A stretch of 24,406 nucleotides of DNA from assembly GCA_963830775.1 (NCBI GenBank), contig CAWHNT010000010.1:1-24406 (forward strand). Reading direction: 5' to 3'. Position numbers and translations under genes: made by a program. The DNA comes from CAWHNT01 sp963830775 (GTDB taxonomy: Bacteria > Pseudomonadota > Alphaproteobacteria > Geminicoccales > Geminicoccaceae). Positions 15,688 to 24,235 of the stretch are shown here, piece by piece. The notes under the pieces were generated by a model. That model did no database searches. It saw only the letters and a program-made list of their open reading frames with translations, and was not told where the DNA came from. How positions within the stretch are numbered: the first letter of the stretch is position 1; every line of letters starts with the position of its first letter.

Positions 15688-17065
15688 TTTTAGGATCCTG
15701 ATGGCAGCAGCGAAGTCGATCCAGGTGGTCGGCTGGGGCACGCGCGGCCGGAGCTTGTAGCCGCTCATCTTGCGTTTGACCCCGCGCGGCACCTGTCGGC
15801 CTCGGCTGCTTGCGACGCGCTCCTCCAGGATCTCGTCCAGTACCGCTTCATGCAGGGCGCGCCTGCCCCGAGGGGGGAAGGGCTGCGAACAAGGGCAGCT
15901 TGCGCCGTACGACCCGCACCGCGTGCAGGAACGAGAGCCGGTCCGGGTCCTCATCGGCCCGCAGCGCCGCCTCGTGCATCAGGCCGCGTACGGCGAAGTG
16001 CGCCAGCAGCAGGCCCCAGAACTCCTGCCGGACCAGCTCGGGTGTCTTGCTGCGCAGGACCATGCGTGCCCCGCGCAGGTGCGTCTTCAGCTCGGCCAGT
16101 GCACCCTCGATCTCCCAGCGTTCATGGTACAAGGCCGCCAGCTCCGCCACGGGTGCCGCGGCCGGATCGAGGATCGTTGTCACCAGCCGGTACAGTGGCT
16201 CGGCGCTGGCGATCCCTTCGAGCCGATACTCGACCACCCGCACCTGGACGCCTTTCGCCTTGTGCCGCCGATCCTTCTCGCTGGGGTAGATCGTGGTCAG
16301 GTAGGAGCCGTCGAGGAGCACCGCCTCGCGCGGCAGCCGTAGATTGCGCTTCACCCGCCAGAGCAGGTCGGCGCCTGTCGCGGCGGCCTCCTGCCAGAGC
16401 GCATGGCCGAAGAACTGCCGGTCGGCCAGGCACAGCATGCCGGGCTGGAGTGCCGGCAGCGCCGCATGGGCCAGTGTCGTCTCGCCATCCGCGAAGCTGC
16501 CCAGACGGGCGCCGAACAGCACGTGCGTGCCGTTCTCGACCAGGGTCACAAAGCGGAGCTGCGGGAAGGCGCTCTCGCCACGGCTGGCCTCCGGGCGCCC
16601 GAAGGCGGTACAGTTCTCCTCGGTGTCGGCGACGTCGAGGCAGGAGCCGTCCAGGCTGACCAGCCGCCACATCCGATACGACGCCCCCTTGGTGGCGGGT
16701 GTCGCGATCGGTCGTACCACCCGCTCGTACAGCCGGCACAGCGGCTCCGCACCCAGCCGAGTGCGGGCCTGCGAGATGCCGCTCTTGCCCGCCACCCTGA
16801 CCGCCTCCGCACCCCATAGCCAGCGCAGTCCCTCCAGGAGACAGCGCAGTACCTCGCGAGTGCCGGCGCCCATGTAGAGCGCCAAGGCGATGGCGTAGTA
16901 GACCATGACCTGGGCCGGCAGGTCGCGCTCGCGCTCGCTGGCTCTGCCGGTCTCGACCAGGACCTTCCGTACCTGATCAAGCGGGAACGTCCTGGCGATC
17001 ACGCCGAGGCTGATGTGGTCGCTGAGGCGGATGCCGGCGGGCAGGCCGGCGGGGGTACGGGCCAT
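15685..17065 (-). CDS. IS4 family DDE transposase, frameshifted near its end
   Basis: Cut-and-paste transposase from ATG 17065 (GGAG about ten bases upstream). The amino part matches the IS4 N-terminal domain. The catalytic residues fall in SLDGSCLDV (first Asp), CLADRQFF (second Asp) and YHERWEIEGALAELK (Glu within the Y-R-E-K signature). The uninterrupted frame stops at 15848 after 405 residues. The normal IS4 carboxyl end (RRALHEAVLDEILEERV, then VKRKMSGYKLRPRVPQPT) continues in the next frame to 15685. Removing one base from the G6 run at 15872-15877, or from GGG at 15880-15882, restores a protein of about 459 residues. Whether the copy is active depends on whether that base is real. Confidence 0.9.
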
Positions 17066-17117
17066 CGCTGACGCTCTCCAAGAGCAAGCGCCAGCATGGC
17101 CCAGCTACATCACTATG

Positions 17118-17130
17118 TGAACGGTATTGG
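17118..17130 (-). repeat. IS right terminal inverted repeat
   Basis: TGAACGGTATTGG, the perfect reverse complement of 15675-15687. It lies about 50 bp upstream of the transposase start. Confidence 0.95.
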
Positions 17131-17138
17131 GCCTAGCT
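17131..17138. repeat. Target-site duplication, right copy (GCCTAGCT)
   Basis: Directly abuts the right inverted repeat and matches 15667-15674 exactly over 8 bp. The match does not extend to nine. Confidence 0.93.
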
Positions 17139-17172
17139 CCTACCATCCACCTTAGTTCGCGGAGAGACGCGC

Positions 17173-17977
17173 GTGCCGGAGCCTGTCGATCTCGACACGC
17201 GCGAGCAGGTCCTCAGGGAGGCGATGCGCGAGGCCGGCGCTGTCGCCCTCGACAGCTTCGCCCGCCGGGATGCCACCATCGCGTTCAAGGGTCCGCAGGA
17301 CTATCTTGAGCGAGGTCGACGCCGCTGTGGAGCGGCTGCTCGCACAGCGTCTTCTCGGCGCATTTGCCGACGACAGCTTTCTCGGCGAGGAGGGCGGCGG
17401 CGAGGTCGGCGAGCGGGTCTGGGTCGTGGACCCGATCGACGGCACGGCGAACTTCCTGCGCGGCATCGGCCATTTCTGCATCTCGGTCGGCTTCCTGGCC
17501 GAGGGCCGGATCCAGCTCGGCGCCATCCTGAACCCCGCCACCGACGAGCTGTTCTTCGCCCGCCGCGGACGGGGTGCCACGCTCAACGGCAAGCCGATCC
17601 GGGTCGCCTCGACCGCATCCATGGGCCAGGCGAGCGTGGAGATCGGCTGGTCGACGCGGGTGGCCAATGGCGACTACCTCGCGGTCTGCGCCCGCGTGCT
17701 GGCGGCCGGCGCCAGCTTCAGGCGCGTGGGCTCGGGTGCCCTGGGCATCGCCTATGTGGCCGACGGCCGCCAGGACGCCTATGTCGAGCTGCACATCAAC
17801 GCCTGGGACTGCCTTGCCGGGCTCCTGCTGGTCGAGGAGGCGGGCGGGCGCGTGAGCGATTTCCTGGCCGGAGACGGGCTCCGCCGCGGCAACCCCGTTC
17901 TGGTGACGGCACCTGGGATCGCGGCTGCGGTCGTGGAGGCGACCGGCGTGCGGCTGCGGCCTACAGCAGCCCCTTGA
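17173..17977 (+). CDS. Inositol monophosphatase family protein (SuhB/CysQ-like), one frameshift
   Basis: A magnesium-dependent phosphatase of about 267 residues from GTG 17173, with GGAG eight bases upstream. The amino end (DLDTREQVLREAMREAGAVA, then FKGPQDY) is in one frame and the rest in another. Removing one T at 17306-17307 gives KGPQDYLSEVDAAVE. Metal-binding motifs are complete: FLGEEGG, then WVVDPIDGTANF, and WDCLAGLLLVEEAGG near the end. Candidate substrates for the family are inositol monophosphate, 3'-phosphoadenosine 5'-phosphate and fructose bisphosphate; the sequence does not choose among them. It was 36 bp behind the histidine-phosphatase gene before the insertion sequence arrived. 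Its 3' end overlaps the convergent NUDIX gene by about 17 bp. Confidence 0.9.
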
Positions 17978-18513
17978 GCCTGCAGCAGCCCCAGGGCCGC
18001 CACCGTGGTGGCATCCCTGATGGTACCGTCGCGGATCATCCGCTCGACCTCGGCAAGCGGGAAGGCGCGGCTGATCAGGCCCTGCTCCTCATGCTCGAGC
18101 CGCACGGGACCGGGCGTCAGACCGGTCGCCAGGAAGACGTGGTAGCCCTGGCTGGCATAGCCGTAGCCCTGGAAGAGGTGCCCGGCATAGGTCATCGCCG
18201 AGGCCTCGAGCCCGGTCTCCTCGCGCAGCTCATGCCGGGCAAGCTCGAGCGGGTCGACTGCCGGGTTCGTTTCCCACGAGCCCTGCGGCAGCTCCCAGTA
18301 TCGGGCACTCACCGGGTAGCGGTACTGCTCGACGAGATGGAGCTGCTCCCGGTCCAGAGCGGCGATGGTCACGAAGTCGGGCTTCTCGACCACGCCATAG
18401 ATCCCGGCCGAGCCGTCGCGGCGGCGGATCCTGTCCTCGCGCACCCGCATCCACCGGTTCTCGTAGACGAGGCGGGTGCCGAGCGTGGCGATCTCGGGCT
18501 CGGTCGGGCTCAC
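17961..18513 (-). CDS. NUDIX hydrolase, ADP-ribose pyrophosphatase-like, frameshifted at its end
   Basis: Hydrolase of nucleoside diphosphates linked to another group. The start is GTG 18513, immediately after the stop of the upstream ATPase gene, with GAGGGA about five bases before it. The NUDIX box reads ELPQGSWETNPAVDPLELAR followed by HELREETGLEA. The two catalytic glutamates of REETG are present, the usual Arg-Glu start is His-Glu, and the spacing from the first glycine is two residues longer than canonical. I believe this marks a subfamily. The raw frame runs on to 17779 through a low-complexity tail. Removing one base at 17979-17980 gives LGLLQLKGLL and a stop at 17961, so the protein is about 183 residues. 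It is the last gene of the importer operon. Confidence 0.87.
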
Positions 18514-19575
18514 CTAGTCCCTCGCGACCAGGGTGACGCCGCGGCCTGTGAAGCTGATGCCCACCGGCGTCTCCGGTGACAGCGGGAGCTCGACCCGCTC
18601 GTCGACAACGAACAGGTCACCGATCGAGCTGCGCACCCGATACTCGATGTGACTGCCGAGATAGCTCGCCTTGATCACCTGGCCCTGCAGCCCGTCCGTG
18701 GATGACACCGGAGCCAGGAGGATCGCCTCGGGCCGGATGGCGAGCAGGGCCGGGCCGGGCGGCAGACCGCGATCGCGCAGGCGCTGGACGGTCGAGCCCA
18801 GTCGGACCTCCGCCGTGCCGCCACTGGTCTCGAGGATCTCGGCCTCGACGATGTTGGCGTCGCCGATGAAGTCCGCAACGAACCGGTTCACCGGCGCCTC
18901 GTAGAGCTCACGCGGCTCACCCTCCTGGGCCACCACGGCATTGTTCATGACGATCACCCGGTCCGAGATCGCCAGTGCCTCCTCCTGGTCGTGGGTGACG
19001 TAGACGGCCGTGATGCCCAGCGTCTGCTGCAGGTCCCGGATCTCCTCGCGCACCCGCCGGCGCAGCTTGGCGTCCAGGTTCGAGAGCGGCTCGTCGAACA
19101 GCAGGACCTGCGGGCGCAGCACGACCGCACGGGCGACCGCCACCCGCTGCTGCTGGCCGCCGGAGAGCTCGCTCGGCAGCCGCGTGCCGTAGCCCGCGAG
19201 GCCCACGAGTGCCAGAGCCTCCTCCGCCCTGGCCCTGACCTCCGGCTTGCGCACGCCGCTGACCGTGAGGCCGTAGCCGACATTCTCGGCGACGGTGAGG
19301 TGAGGGAAGAGGGCGTAGGACTGGAAGACCATGGCGACGTCGCGGGCCGTCGCCGGCAGCGCGGTCACATCCCGCCCGCCGATCAGGATGCGCCCCGAGG
19401 TCGGAAGCTCGAGGCCCGCGATCATGCGCAAGGTGGTGGTCTTGCCGCAGCCGGACGGACCCAGGAGCGTCACGAGGTTGCCGGCCCGGACCTGGAACGA
19501 CACCTCGCGCACCGCGACCACGGAGCCGAAGGCCTTGGTTACCCGCTCGAACTGGACGGAGGCGGGCTCGCTCAT
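18514..19575 (-). CDS. ABC transporter ATPase, FbpC/AfuC/PotA type
   Basis: 353 residues from ATG 19575, overlapping the permease gene by four bases. A much longer frame extends upstream but is the shadow of the permease. Motifs are complete: Walker A GPSGCGKTT (39-47), Q-loop VFQSYALFPH, signature LSGGQQQR (137-144), Walker B LLFDEP (158-163), D-loop SNLDAK, and switch histidine in YVTHDQEEA. The last 110 residues form a TOBE regulatory domain (LLAIRPEAILL). It powers the permease at 19572-21797. The stop directly abuts the NUDIX start. Confidence 0.93.
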   Translation of the reverse strand: MSEPASVQFERVTKAFGSVVAVREVSFQVRAGNLVTLLGPSGCGKTTTLRMIAGLELPTSGRILIGGRDVTALPATARDVAMVFQSYALFPHLTVAENVGYGLTVSGVRKPEVRARAEEALALVGLAGYGTRLPSELSGGQQQRVAVARAVVLRPQVLLFDEPLSNLDAKLRRRVREEIRDLQQTLGITAVYVTHDQEEALAISDRVIVMNNAVVAQEGEPRELYEAPVNRFVADFIGDANIVEAEILETSGGTAEVRLGSTVQRLRDRGLPPGPALLAIRPEAILLAPVSSTDGLQGQVIKASYLGSHIEYRVRSSIGDLFVVDERVELPLSPETPVGISFTGRGVTLVARD

Positions 19576-21797
19576 GCAGGCTGCGCCTGTGCCAGCGCCG
19601 GCGCCACGCGCCTGCCGAGCTGGCGCTCGCCGACCGCGAGCTGCATGAGCGCTATGATCGCCAGCATCACGAGGATCAGGACCGAGGAGTAGGCGATGGC
19701 GAGGCCGTAATCGCCGTTCTCGACCCGGCCCAGGATGTAGGTCGTTGCCATCGAGTAGTTGGCGCTGACCAGGAAGACGACGGCGCTGACGGCGGTCATC
19801 GCCCGCACGAAGCTGTAGACGAGGGCCGCCAGGATCGCTGGCCGCAGCAGCGGCAGCACCACTCGGCGGACGGTGCCGAAATTGCTGGCCCCCAGCGTCA
19901 GCGAGGCCTCGTCCAGGCTGCGGTCGAGCTGGCTCATGGTGGCGATGCCGGCCCGCACGCCGACCGGCATGTTGCGGAAGATGAAGGCGAGCACGAGGAT
20001 GATCCCGGTCCCGGTGAGCTCGATCGGCGGGACGTTGAAGGCCAGGATGTAGGCGACGCCGATCACCGTGCCTGGAATAGCGAAGCTCAGCATCGTCCCG
20101 AACTCGAAGAGGCGCTTGAAGCCGAACTCCTGGCGCACCAGGAGCCACGCCGTAAGGAGGCCGATGGCGGCCGTCGGGATGGCGGAGACGGCCGCGATCT
20201 GGAGCGTGATCCAGAAGCTGTTCCAGGCCGTGCCAGACCAGACCAGGCCGTGGGCACCGGAGGTGATCCCGAACGCATGGATGTAGTGGCGCAGCGTCGG
20301 CGTGTGGTCGCGGCCCCAGGACTCGACCAGCCCGCCGAAGATGATCATCAGGTACATGAGCAGGGTGAGCGCCGCCCACGGCAGGGCCGTGGCGTAGCAC
20401 ATTGCCCGCACCGCCCGCGGCAGGCGCAGCGGGATGCCGGCATCGCCCTTGCCGGTCACGGTCGTGTAGGCCTTCCGGCCCAGCCAGTGCTGCTGCGCCC
20501 AGAAGGCGCCGAGCGTGAAGGCGAGCAGGATGATGGCGAGCACGGCGGCCCGCCCCTGGTCGTGCTGGGCGCCGACGATGGCGAAGAAGATCTCGGTCGC
20601 GAGCAGGTTGAAGTTGCCGCCCAGGACGAGCGGGTTGCCGAAGTCGGCAAGGCTCTCGATGAAGCCGAGCAGGAAGGCGTTGGCGAGGCCCGGCCGCATC
20701 AGCGGCAGGGACACGGTGGTGAACGTGGTCCAGGCATCGGCGCGCAACGTCTGAGCTGCCTCCTCCATCGAGGGGCTGACGCCCTCGACCACGCCGATCA
20801 GGACGAGGAAGGCGATCGGCGCGAAGGCCAGCGTCTGCGCCAGCCATACGCCCGGGAGGCCATAAATCCACCGCCCGGCCTCCAGGCCGAACGCCTGGGC
20901 CAGGAACTGGGTGACCGTGCCCGACCGGCCGAAGAGCAGGATGATGGCGAGGCCCACGACGAAGGGCGGGGTGATGATCGGCAGCACGGTGAGCACGCGG
21001 AGCGCCCGCTTGGCGCGGAAGCCCGTGCGGGTGACGACAAGGGCGAAGGCAAGCCCCAGCAGCGTCGTGCCCGCACCCGTGAGGACCGCCAGCAGCAGGG
21101 AGTTCCAGGCGACCCCGCAATTGCCGGCACCGTAGAGGCAGCCGAAGCTCCAGATCTTGGGGTCGAGGAGCTTGCTCGCGAACAGCAGCGGCGCGAGGTC
21201 GCCGTCGTTGGTGCGGAGCGCGCTCGAGAGGATCGTCACCGTCGGGTAGAGGATGAAGGTGGTGACGACGGCGACGACGAGCCCGATGCTCCCGGCAACG
21301 AAGATGTCGCCCTTCACCATGCCCCGGCCGGCCAGACCCTGGGTCAGGAGGAAGAGGAAAGCTGCGGCCGTCAGCAGCGCTCCCCAGCCCATGCCGAACT
21401 GACGGATCTTGAGTGGCCCCACGAGCACCGTGAGCCATTCGAACTGGAAGCCGCGCAACCCGATCGCGAAGCCCTGGAAGAGCAGCCAGCCCAGACCGAG
21501 GCTGCCGGCAGCAATCAGGACATCCGCGCGTGGCCGGCGCAGCACAAGGAGCGGCAGGAGCAGCGGCAGGGCAAGCGGGAGCAGCCAAGGCTTACCGTGC
21601 CAGAGCCCCTGGAACAGGGCCGGGGCGTACTGATCGTCGGCAGCCCAGCCATCCGTCAGCCAAGCGAACCCGAACAGTGGATCGTCCAACCCGTACCAGG
21701 GCAGGACGGCAAAGCCGAGCCAGCCTACAACGAGCCAGAAGAGGAGTGGCCGGCGCGGATCGGCCCGCCGCCGGCCCTGGGGTGCTGATGCGTGCAC
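19572..21797 (-). CDS. ABC transporter permease, double-length AfuB/FbpB type
   Basis: 741 residues, long enough to contain both permease halves in one chain. The start is GTG 21797, four bases after the binding-protein stop, without a strong ribosome-binding site, so it is probably translationally coupled. The first 190 residues carry about five extra hydrophobic segments before the first transport domain. Two coupling loops are visible: EEAAQTLRADAWTTF then LPLMRPGL near residue 370, and DEASLTLGASNFGTV then LPLLRPAIL near residue 640. This matches AfuB-like permeases, with a longer amino end than ThiP or SfuB. It forms the channel for the solute delivered by the product of 21802-22827. Confidence 0.92.
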   Translation of the reverse strand: MHASAPQGRRRADPRRPLLFWLVVGWLGFAVLPWYGLDDPLFGFAWLTDGWAADDQYAPALFQGLWHGKPWLLPLALPLLLPLLVLRRPRADVLIAAGSLGLGWLLFQGFAIGLRGFQFEWLTVLVGPLKIRQFGMGWGALLTAAAFLFLLTQGLAGRGMVKGDIFVAGSIGLVVAVVTTFILYPTVTILSSALRTNDGDLAPLLFASKLLDPKIWSFGCLYGAGNCGVAWNSLLLAVLTGAGTTLLGLAFALVVTRTGFRAKRALRVLTVLPIITPPFVVGLAIILLFGRSGTVTQFLAQAFGLEAGRWIYGLPGVWLAQTLAFAPIAFLVLIGVVEGVSPSMEEAAQTLRADAWTTFTTVSLPLMRPGLANAFLLGFIESLADFGNPLVLGGNFNLLATEIFFAIVGAQHDQGRAAVLAIILLAFTLGAFWAQQHWLGRKAYTTVTGKGDAGIPLRLPRAVRAMCYATALPWAALTLLMYLMIIFGGLVESWGRDHTPTLRHYIHAFGITSGAHGLVWSGTAWNSFWITLQIAAVSAIPTAAIGLLTAWLLVRQEFGFKRLFEFGTMLSFAIPGTVIGVAYILAFNVPPIELTGTGIILVLAFIFRNMPVGVRAGIATMSQLDRSLDEASLTLGASNFGTVRRVVLPLLRPAILAALVYSFVRAMTAVSAVVFLVSANYSMATTYILGRVENGDYGLAIAYSSVLILVMLAIIALMQLAVGERQLGRRVAPALAQAQPA

Positions 21798-21801
21798 GAG
21801 C

Positions 21802-22827
21802 TCAGCGCGGCAGGGAGTTCACCTCCTGCTCCCACTTCGTCAGCAGCCGGCCGCGCTCCTCGCTGGAGCCGTACTTCTTGAAGTCGTAGTCGATCAGCTT
21901 GATCGTCGCGAAGTCGGGCGCCTCGGGCGGCGGCACCGCCTTCTTGTTCGACGGCACCTGATAGGCCTTGGCATCCTTGGCCAGGGTCTGGACGTCGGCA
22001 CGCAGCGCGAAGTCGTAGAACTTCTTGGCACTGTCCTCGTTGCGGGCACCCTTGATGATGCTCATCGAGCCGATCTCGTAGCCCGTGCCCTCGCAGGGCG
22101 AGACCACCTCGATCGGGGCACCGGAGACGGCCATGGTCACCGCGTCGTGCTGGAAGACGATCCCCACCGTCGTCTCGCCCTGGGCTGCCGCCTTGACCGG
22201 GGCCGAGCCAGACTTGGTGTACTGGTTGACGTTGGCGTGCAGCTTCTTCAGGTAATCGAAGGCCTGATCCTCGCCCATCATCTGCACGAACGTGGCCAGG
22301 GCGGTATAGGCCGTGCCCGAGCTGTTGGGGTTCGCGATCTGGATCTCGCCCTTGAACTCGGGCTTGATCAGGTCGGCCCAGCATTTGGGCGCGGCGATCT
22401 TCTTCTGCGCCAGAAGCTCCTTGTTGTAGCCGAAGCCCAGCGCACCCGCGTAGATGCCGACCGTCCGGCCGTTCGAGGCCTCGTGCTGGTCCAGTGCCCA
22501 GTCGTGCAGCTCGCCCAGGAGCGGCGACTCGTAGGCCTCCGTCAGGTCCTCCTCCGCCGCCTGCAGGTGCGGATCGCCGGTGCCGCCCCACCAGACGTCG
22601 CCTTTAGGATTGTCCTTCTCGGCCCTGATCTGCGCGTAGGTCTCGCCCGAGCTCTTGCGGGTCATGGCGACACTGATCCCGGTCTCCTTCTCGAAGGCCG
22701 TGACCATGATCTGGCACCACTCCTCCTGCGGGCTGCAATAGAGGGTGAGCCGATCGGCAGCGTTGGCCGTCGTCGCGAGGCCGATGACAAAAGCGCCGAC
22801 GGTGGCGCCATACCGGATGCTGTTCAC
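21802..22827 (-). CDS. ABC transporter substrate-binding protein, AfuA-like
   Basis: Periplasmic receptor of 341 residues from GTG 22827 (GGGGGG about six bases upstream). The longer open frame upstream is spurious, as this start gives a proper signal peptide ending TTANAADRL. The fold follows family 1 binding proteins related to ferric-binding FbpA (LYCSPQEEWCQ, WWGGTGDPHLQAA, IQIANPNSSGTAY). Where FbpA proteins carry adjacent iron-binding tyrosines, this one reads GIVFQHDAV (H227-D228), followed by PCEGTGYEIGS with E251. It is therefore probably not an iron carrier. A His-Asp pair with a Glu 24 residues on fits what I remember of the sugar-phosphate-binding AfuA; this should be verified. 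It heads the operon with permease, ATPase and NUDIX genes. Confidence 0.9.
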   Translation of the reverse strand: MNSIRYGATVGAFVIGLATTANAADRLTLYCSPQEEWCQIMVTAFEKETGISVAMTRKSSGETYAQIRAEKDNPKGDVWWGGTGDPHLQAAEEDLTEAYESPLLGELHDWALDQHEASNGRTVGIYAGALGFGYNKELLAQKKIAAPKCWADLIKPEFKGEIQIANPNSSGTAYTALATFVQMMGEDQAFDYLKKLHANVNQYTKSGSAPVKAAAQGETTVGIVFQHDAVTMAVSGAPIEVVSPCEGTGYEIGSMSIIKGARNEDSAKKFYDFALRADVQTLAKDAKAYQVPSNKKAVPPPEAPDFATIKLIDYDFKKYGSSEERGRLLTKWEQEVNSLPR

Positions 22828-23063
22828 TTGTGCCCCCCTGTTCCGGCCGCGACGGGCGCGGCTTTGGTTCAGGAGAATGACGGAACTGTGACAAGTCAAT
22901 AGCAGTGCGCCTGTCGGTGCCGCAGAGTTCACGGCCACCACCTGCTTCGCCCGGCCGCGGCAACCTCCCTCAGGTGCTGGGTCAGCGCGTGTCACGCGCC
23001 GTCGATCCATCTCGTCCCGACCGTCGTGGCCGTGGTGCTCGGCGGTGCTATCTCGGGGCTCCC
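22828..23063. promoter_or_regulatory. Divergent promoter region, AfuA-like operon / MFS gene
   Basis: 236 bp between divergent starts with no credible gene. On the minus strand, TTGACT (complement of 22894-22899) is a good -35 hexamer about 67 bp before the binding-protein start, although no clear -10 follows at the right distance. A perfect inverted repeat GCCGCG / CGCGGC (22846-22851 and 22857-22862, 5-base loop) would form a hairpin in the leader just before the ribosome-binding site. For the MFS gene, only a weak GGGG precedes the ATG. Confidence 0.35.
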
Positions 23064-24235
23064 ATGATCGCCCGCCGAACGGTGCTGTACCTCGGCTGCT
23101 CCCAGCTCCTCTGCTGGGGCATCTCCTATTACCTGATCGGTGCCCTCGGCCAGCCGATGGCGGAAGGGCTCGGCTGGAGCGCATCCGTCGTGCATGGCGG
23201 GTTCTCGCTGGCGCTCCTCGTCATGGGCCTGAGCTCGCCCTCGGTCGGCCGTGCCGTCGACCGGCATGGCGGCAGGCCGGTGATGGCCGCGGGCTCCGGC
23301 CTGATCGCCTTGGGCTGTCTCGGCCTCGCCGCCGCCCAGGGCATCGTGACCCACTATGTGGCCTGGGCCTGCCTCGGGCTCGCCATGCGCATGACGCTCT
23401 ACGATGCCGCCTTCGCGGCCCTGGCCCGGATCGGCGGACCGCTGGCCCGTCGCCCGATCGCCCAGATCACGCTTCTTGGCGGGCTTGCCTCGACCGTCTT
23501 CTGGCCGGTCGGACACATTCTGCAGGAGCAGCTCGGCTGGCGAGGTGCCCTCGTCGCCTATGCCGGCGCTCGCGGCACTCACGGTCCCGCTCCACCTCGC
23601 GATCCCACGCGGCCGCTATACCCAAGCCGTCGCTGCTGCCCACGCGACCGACCAGACACCTACGCGCCCCCGCCGTAATCAGCTCCTGGCCGCCACCCTC
23701 TACGGGCTGGTCATGACCCTGACCGCCTTCCTCAACTCGGGCATCTCGGCGCACATGATCGGCATCCTCGCAGGATTGGGGCAGGATCCCCTCCGCGGCC
23801 GTCTGGCTCGCGAGCCTGCGCGGCATCGGCCAGTCCACGGCTCGCCTGGCCGAGGTCCTGTTCGGGGCAGGGCTGCACCCGCTGAGCCTTGGCGTGCTGG
23901 CCACCGGCCTGTTCCCGCTCTGCTTCGCGGCGGGCCTGCTCAGCGGCACCTCGGCCCTGGCCGGCGCCGCCTTCACGCTGCTCTACGGCGCGGCCAACGG
24001 GCTCGTCACCATCGTACGCGGCACGCTGCCGCTCGTGCTGTTCGACCCTCTGGCTTATGGCGGCCTCGTCGGCCGGCTCCTGATGCCGAGCTTCTTCCTT
24101 TCGGCCTTGGGGCCCCTTGCCTATGCCTTCCTCATCGAGCGGCTGGGTGAGGCTGCGGCACTCTATCTGTCGGCAGCGCTCGCCGGCCTCAGCCTCGCGG
24201 GCGCGCTGGTCCTGCGCGCCCGCTTCCGATCCTAG
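23064..24235 (+). CDS. Major facilitator superfamily transporter, two frameshifts
   Basis: Inner-membrane secondary transporter, start ATG 23064. About a dozen hydrophobic segments are spread over three frames. The first third carries the loop 2-3 motif GRAVDRHGGRPVM typical of the superfamily. Removing one base near 23563-23566 joins it to ALAALTVPLHLAIPRG, and removing one C from CCCC at 23788-23791 joins that to GQDPSAAVWLASLRGIGQ and the last four helices. The corrected length is about 389 residues, normal for the family. It resembles uncharacterised alphaproteobacterial MFS proteins; I cannot name the substrate. It is divergent from the AfuA-like operon and may be unrelated to it. Confidence 0.85.

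Larger units (their letters stand above)
15675..17130 (-). mobile_element. Complete IS4-type insertion sequence, 1456 bp
   Basis: The element is bounded by perfect 13-bp inverted repeats (CCAATACCGTTCA at 15675-15687 and its complement at 17118-17130). It is flanked by an 8-bp direct repeat GCCTAGCT at 15667-15674 and 17131-17138. It carries one transposase gene on the minus strand. The intact ends and identical target duplication point to a recent insertion. The DDE transposase with a Y-(2)-R-(3)-E-(6)-K motif places it in the IS4 family. I do not recognise the named element. Confidence 0.95.

Noticed and set aside
20250..21788. A 512-codon open frame on the plus strand opposite the AfuB-like permease
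   Set aside because: It is low-complexity, Glu/Gln/Arg/Gly-rich and antisense to a complete membrane protein gene; this is typical GC-rich shadow coding.
21802..22827. Annotation as a ferric iron-binding protein
   Set aside because: The adjacent tyrosines needed for iron are replaced by Gln-His-Asp, and the neighbours are phosphate-ester hydrolases rather than iron genes.
428..24235. Programmed or genome-wide translational frameshifting as the reason for the many frame breaks
   Set aside because: The sites share no slippery sequence, stop codon or structure, and lie in unrelated genes; single-base insertion errors explain them more simply.
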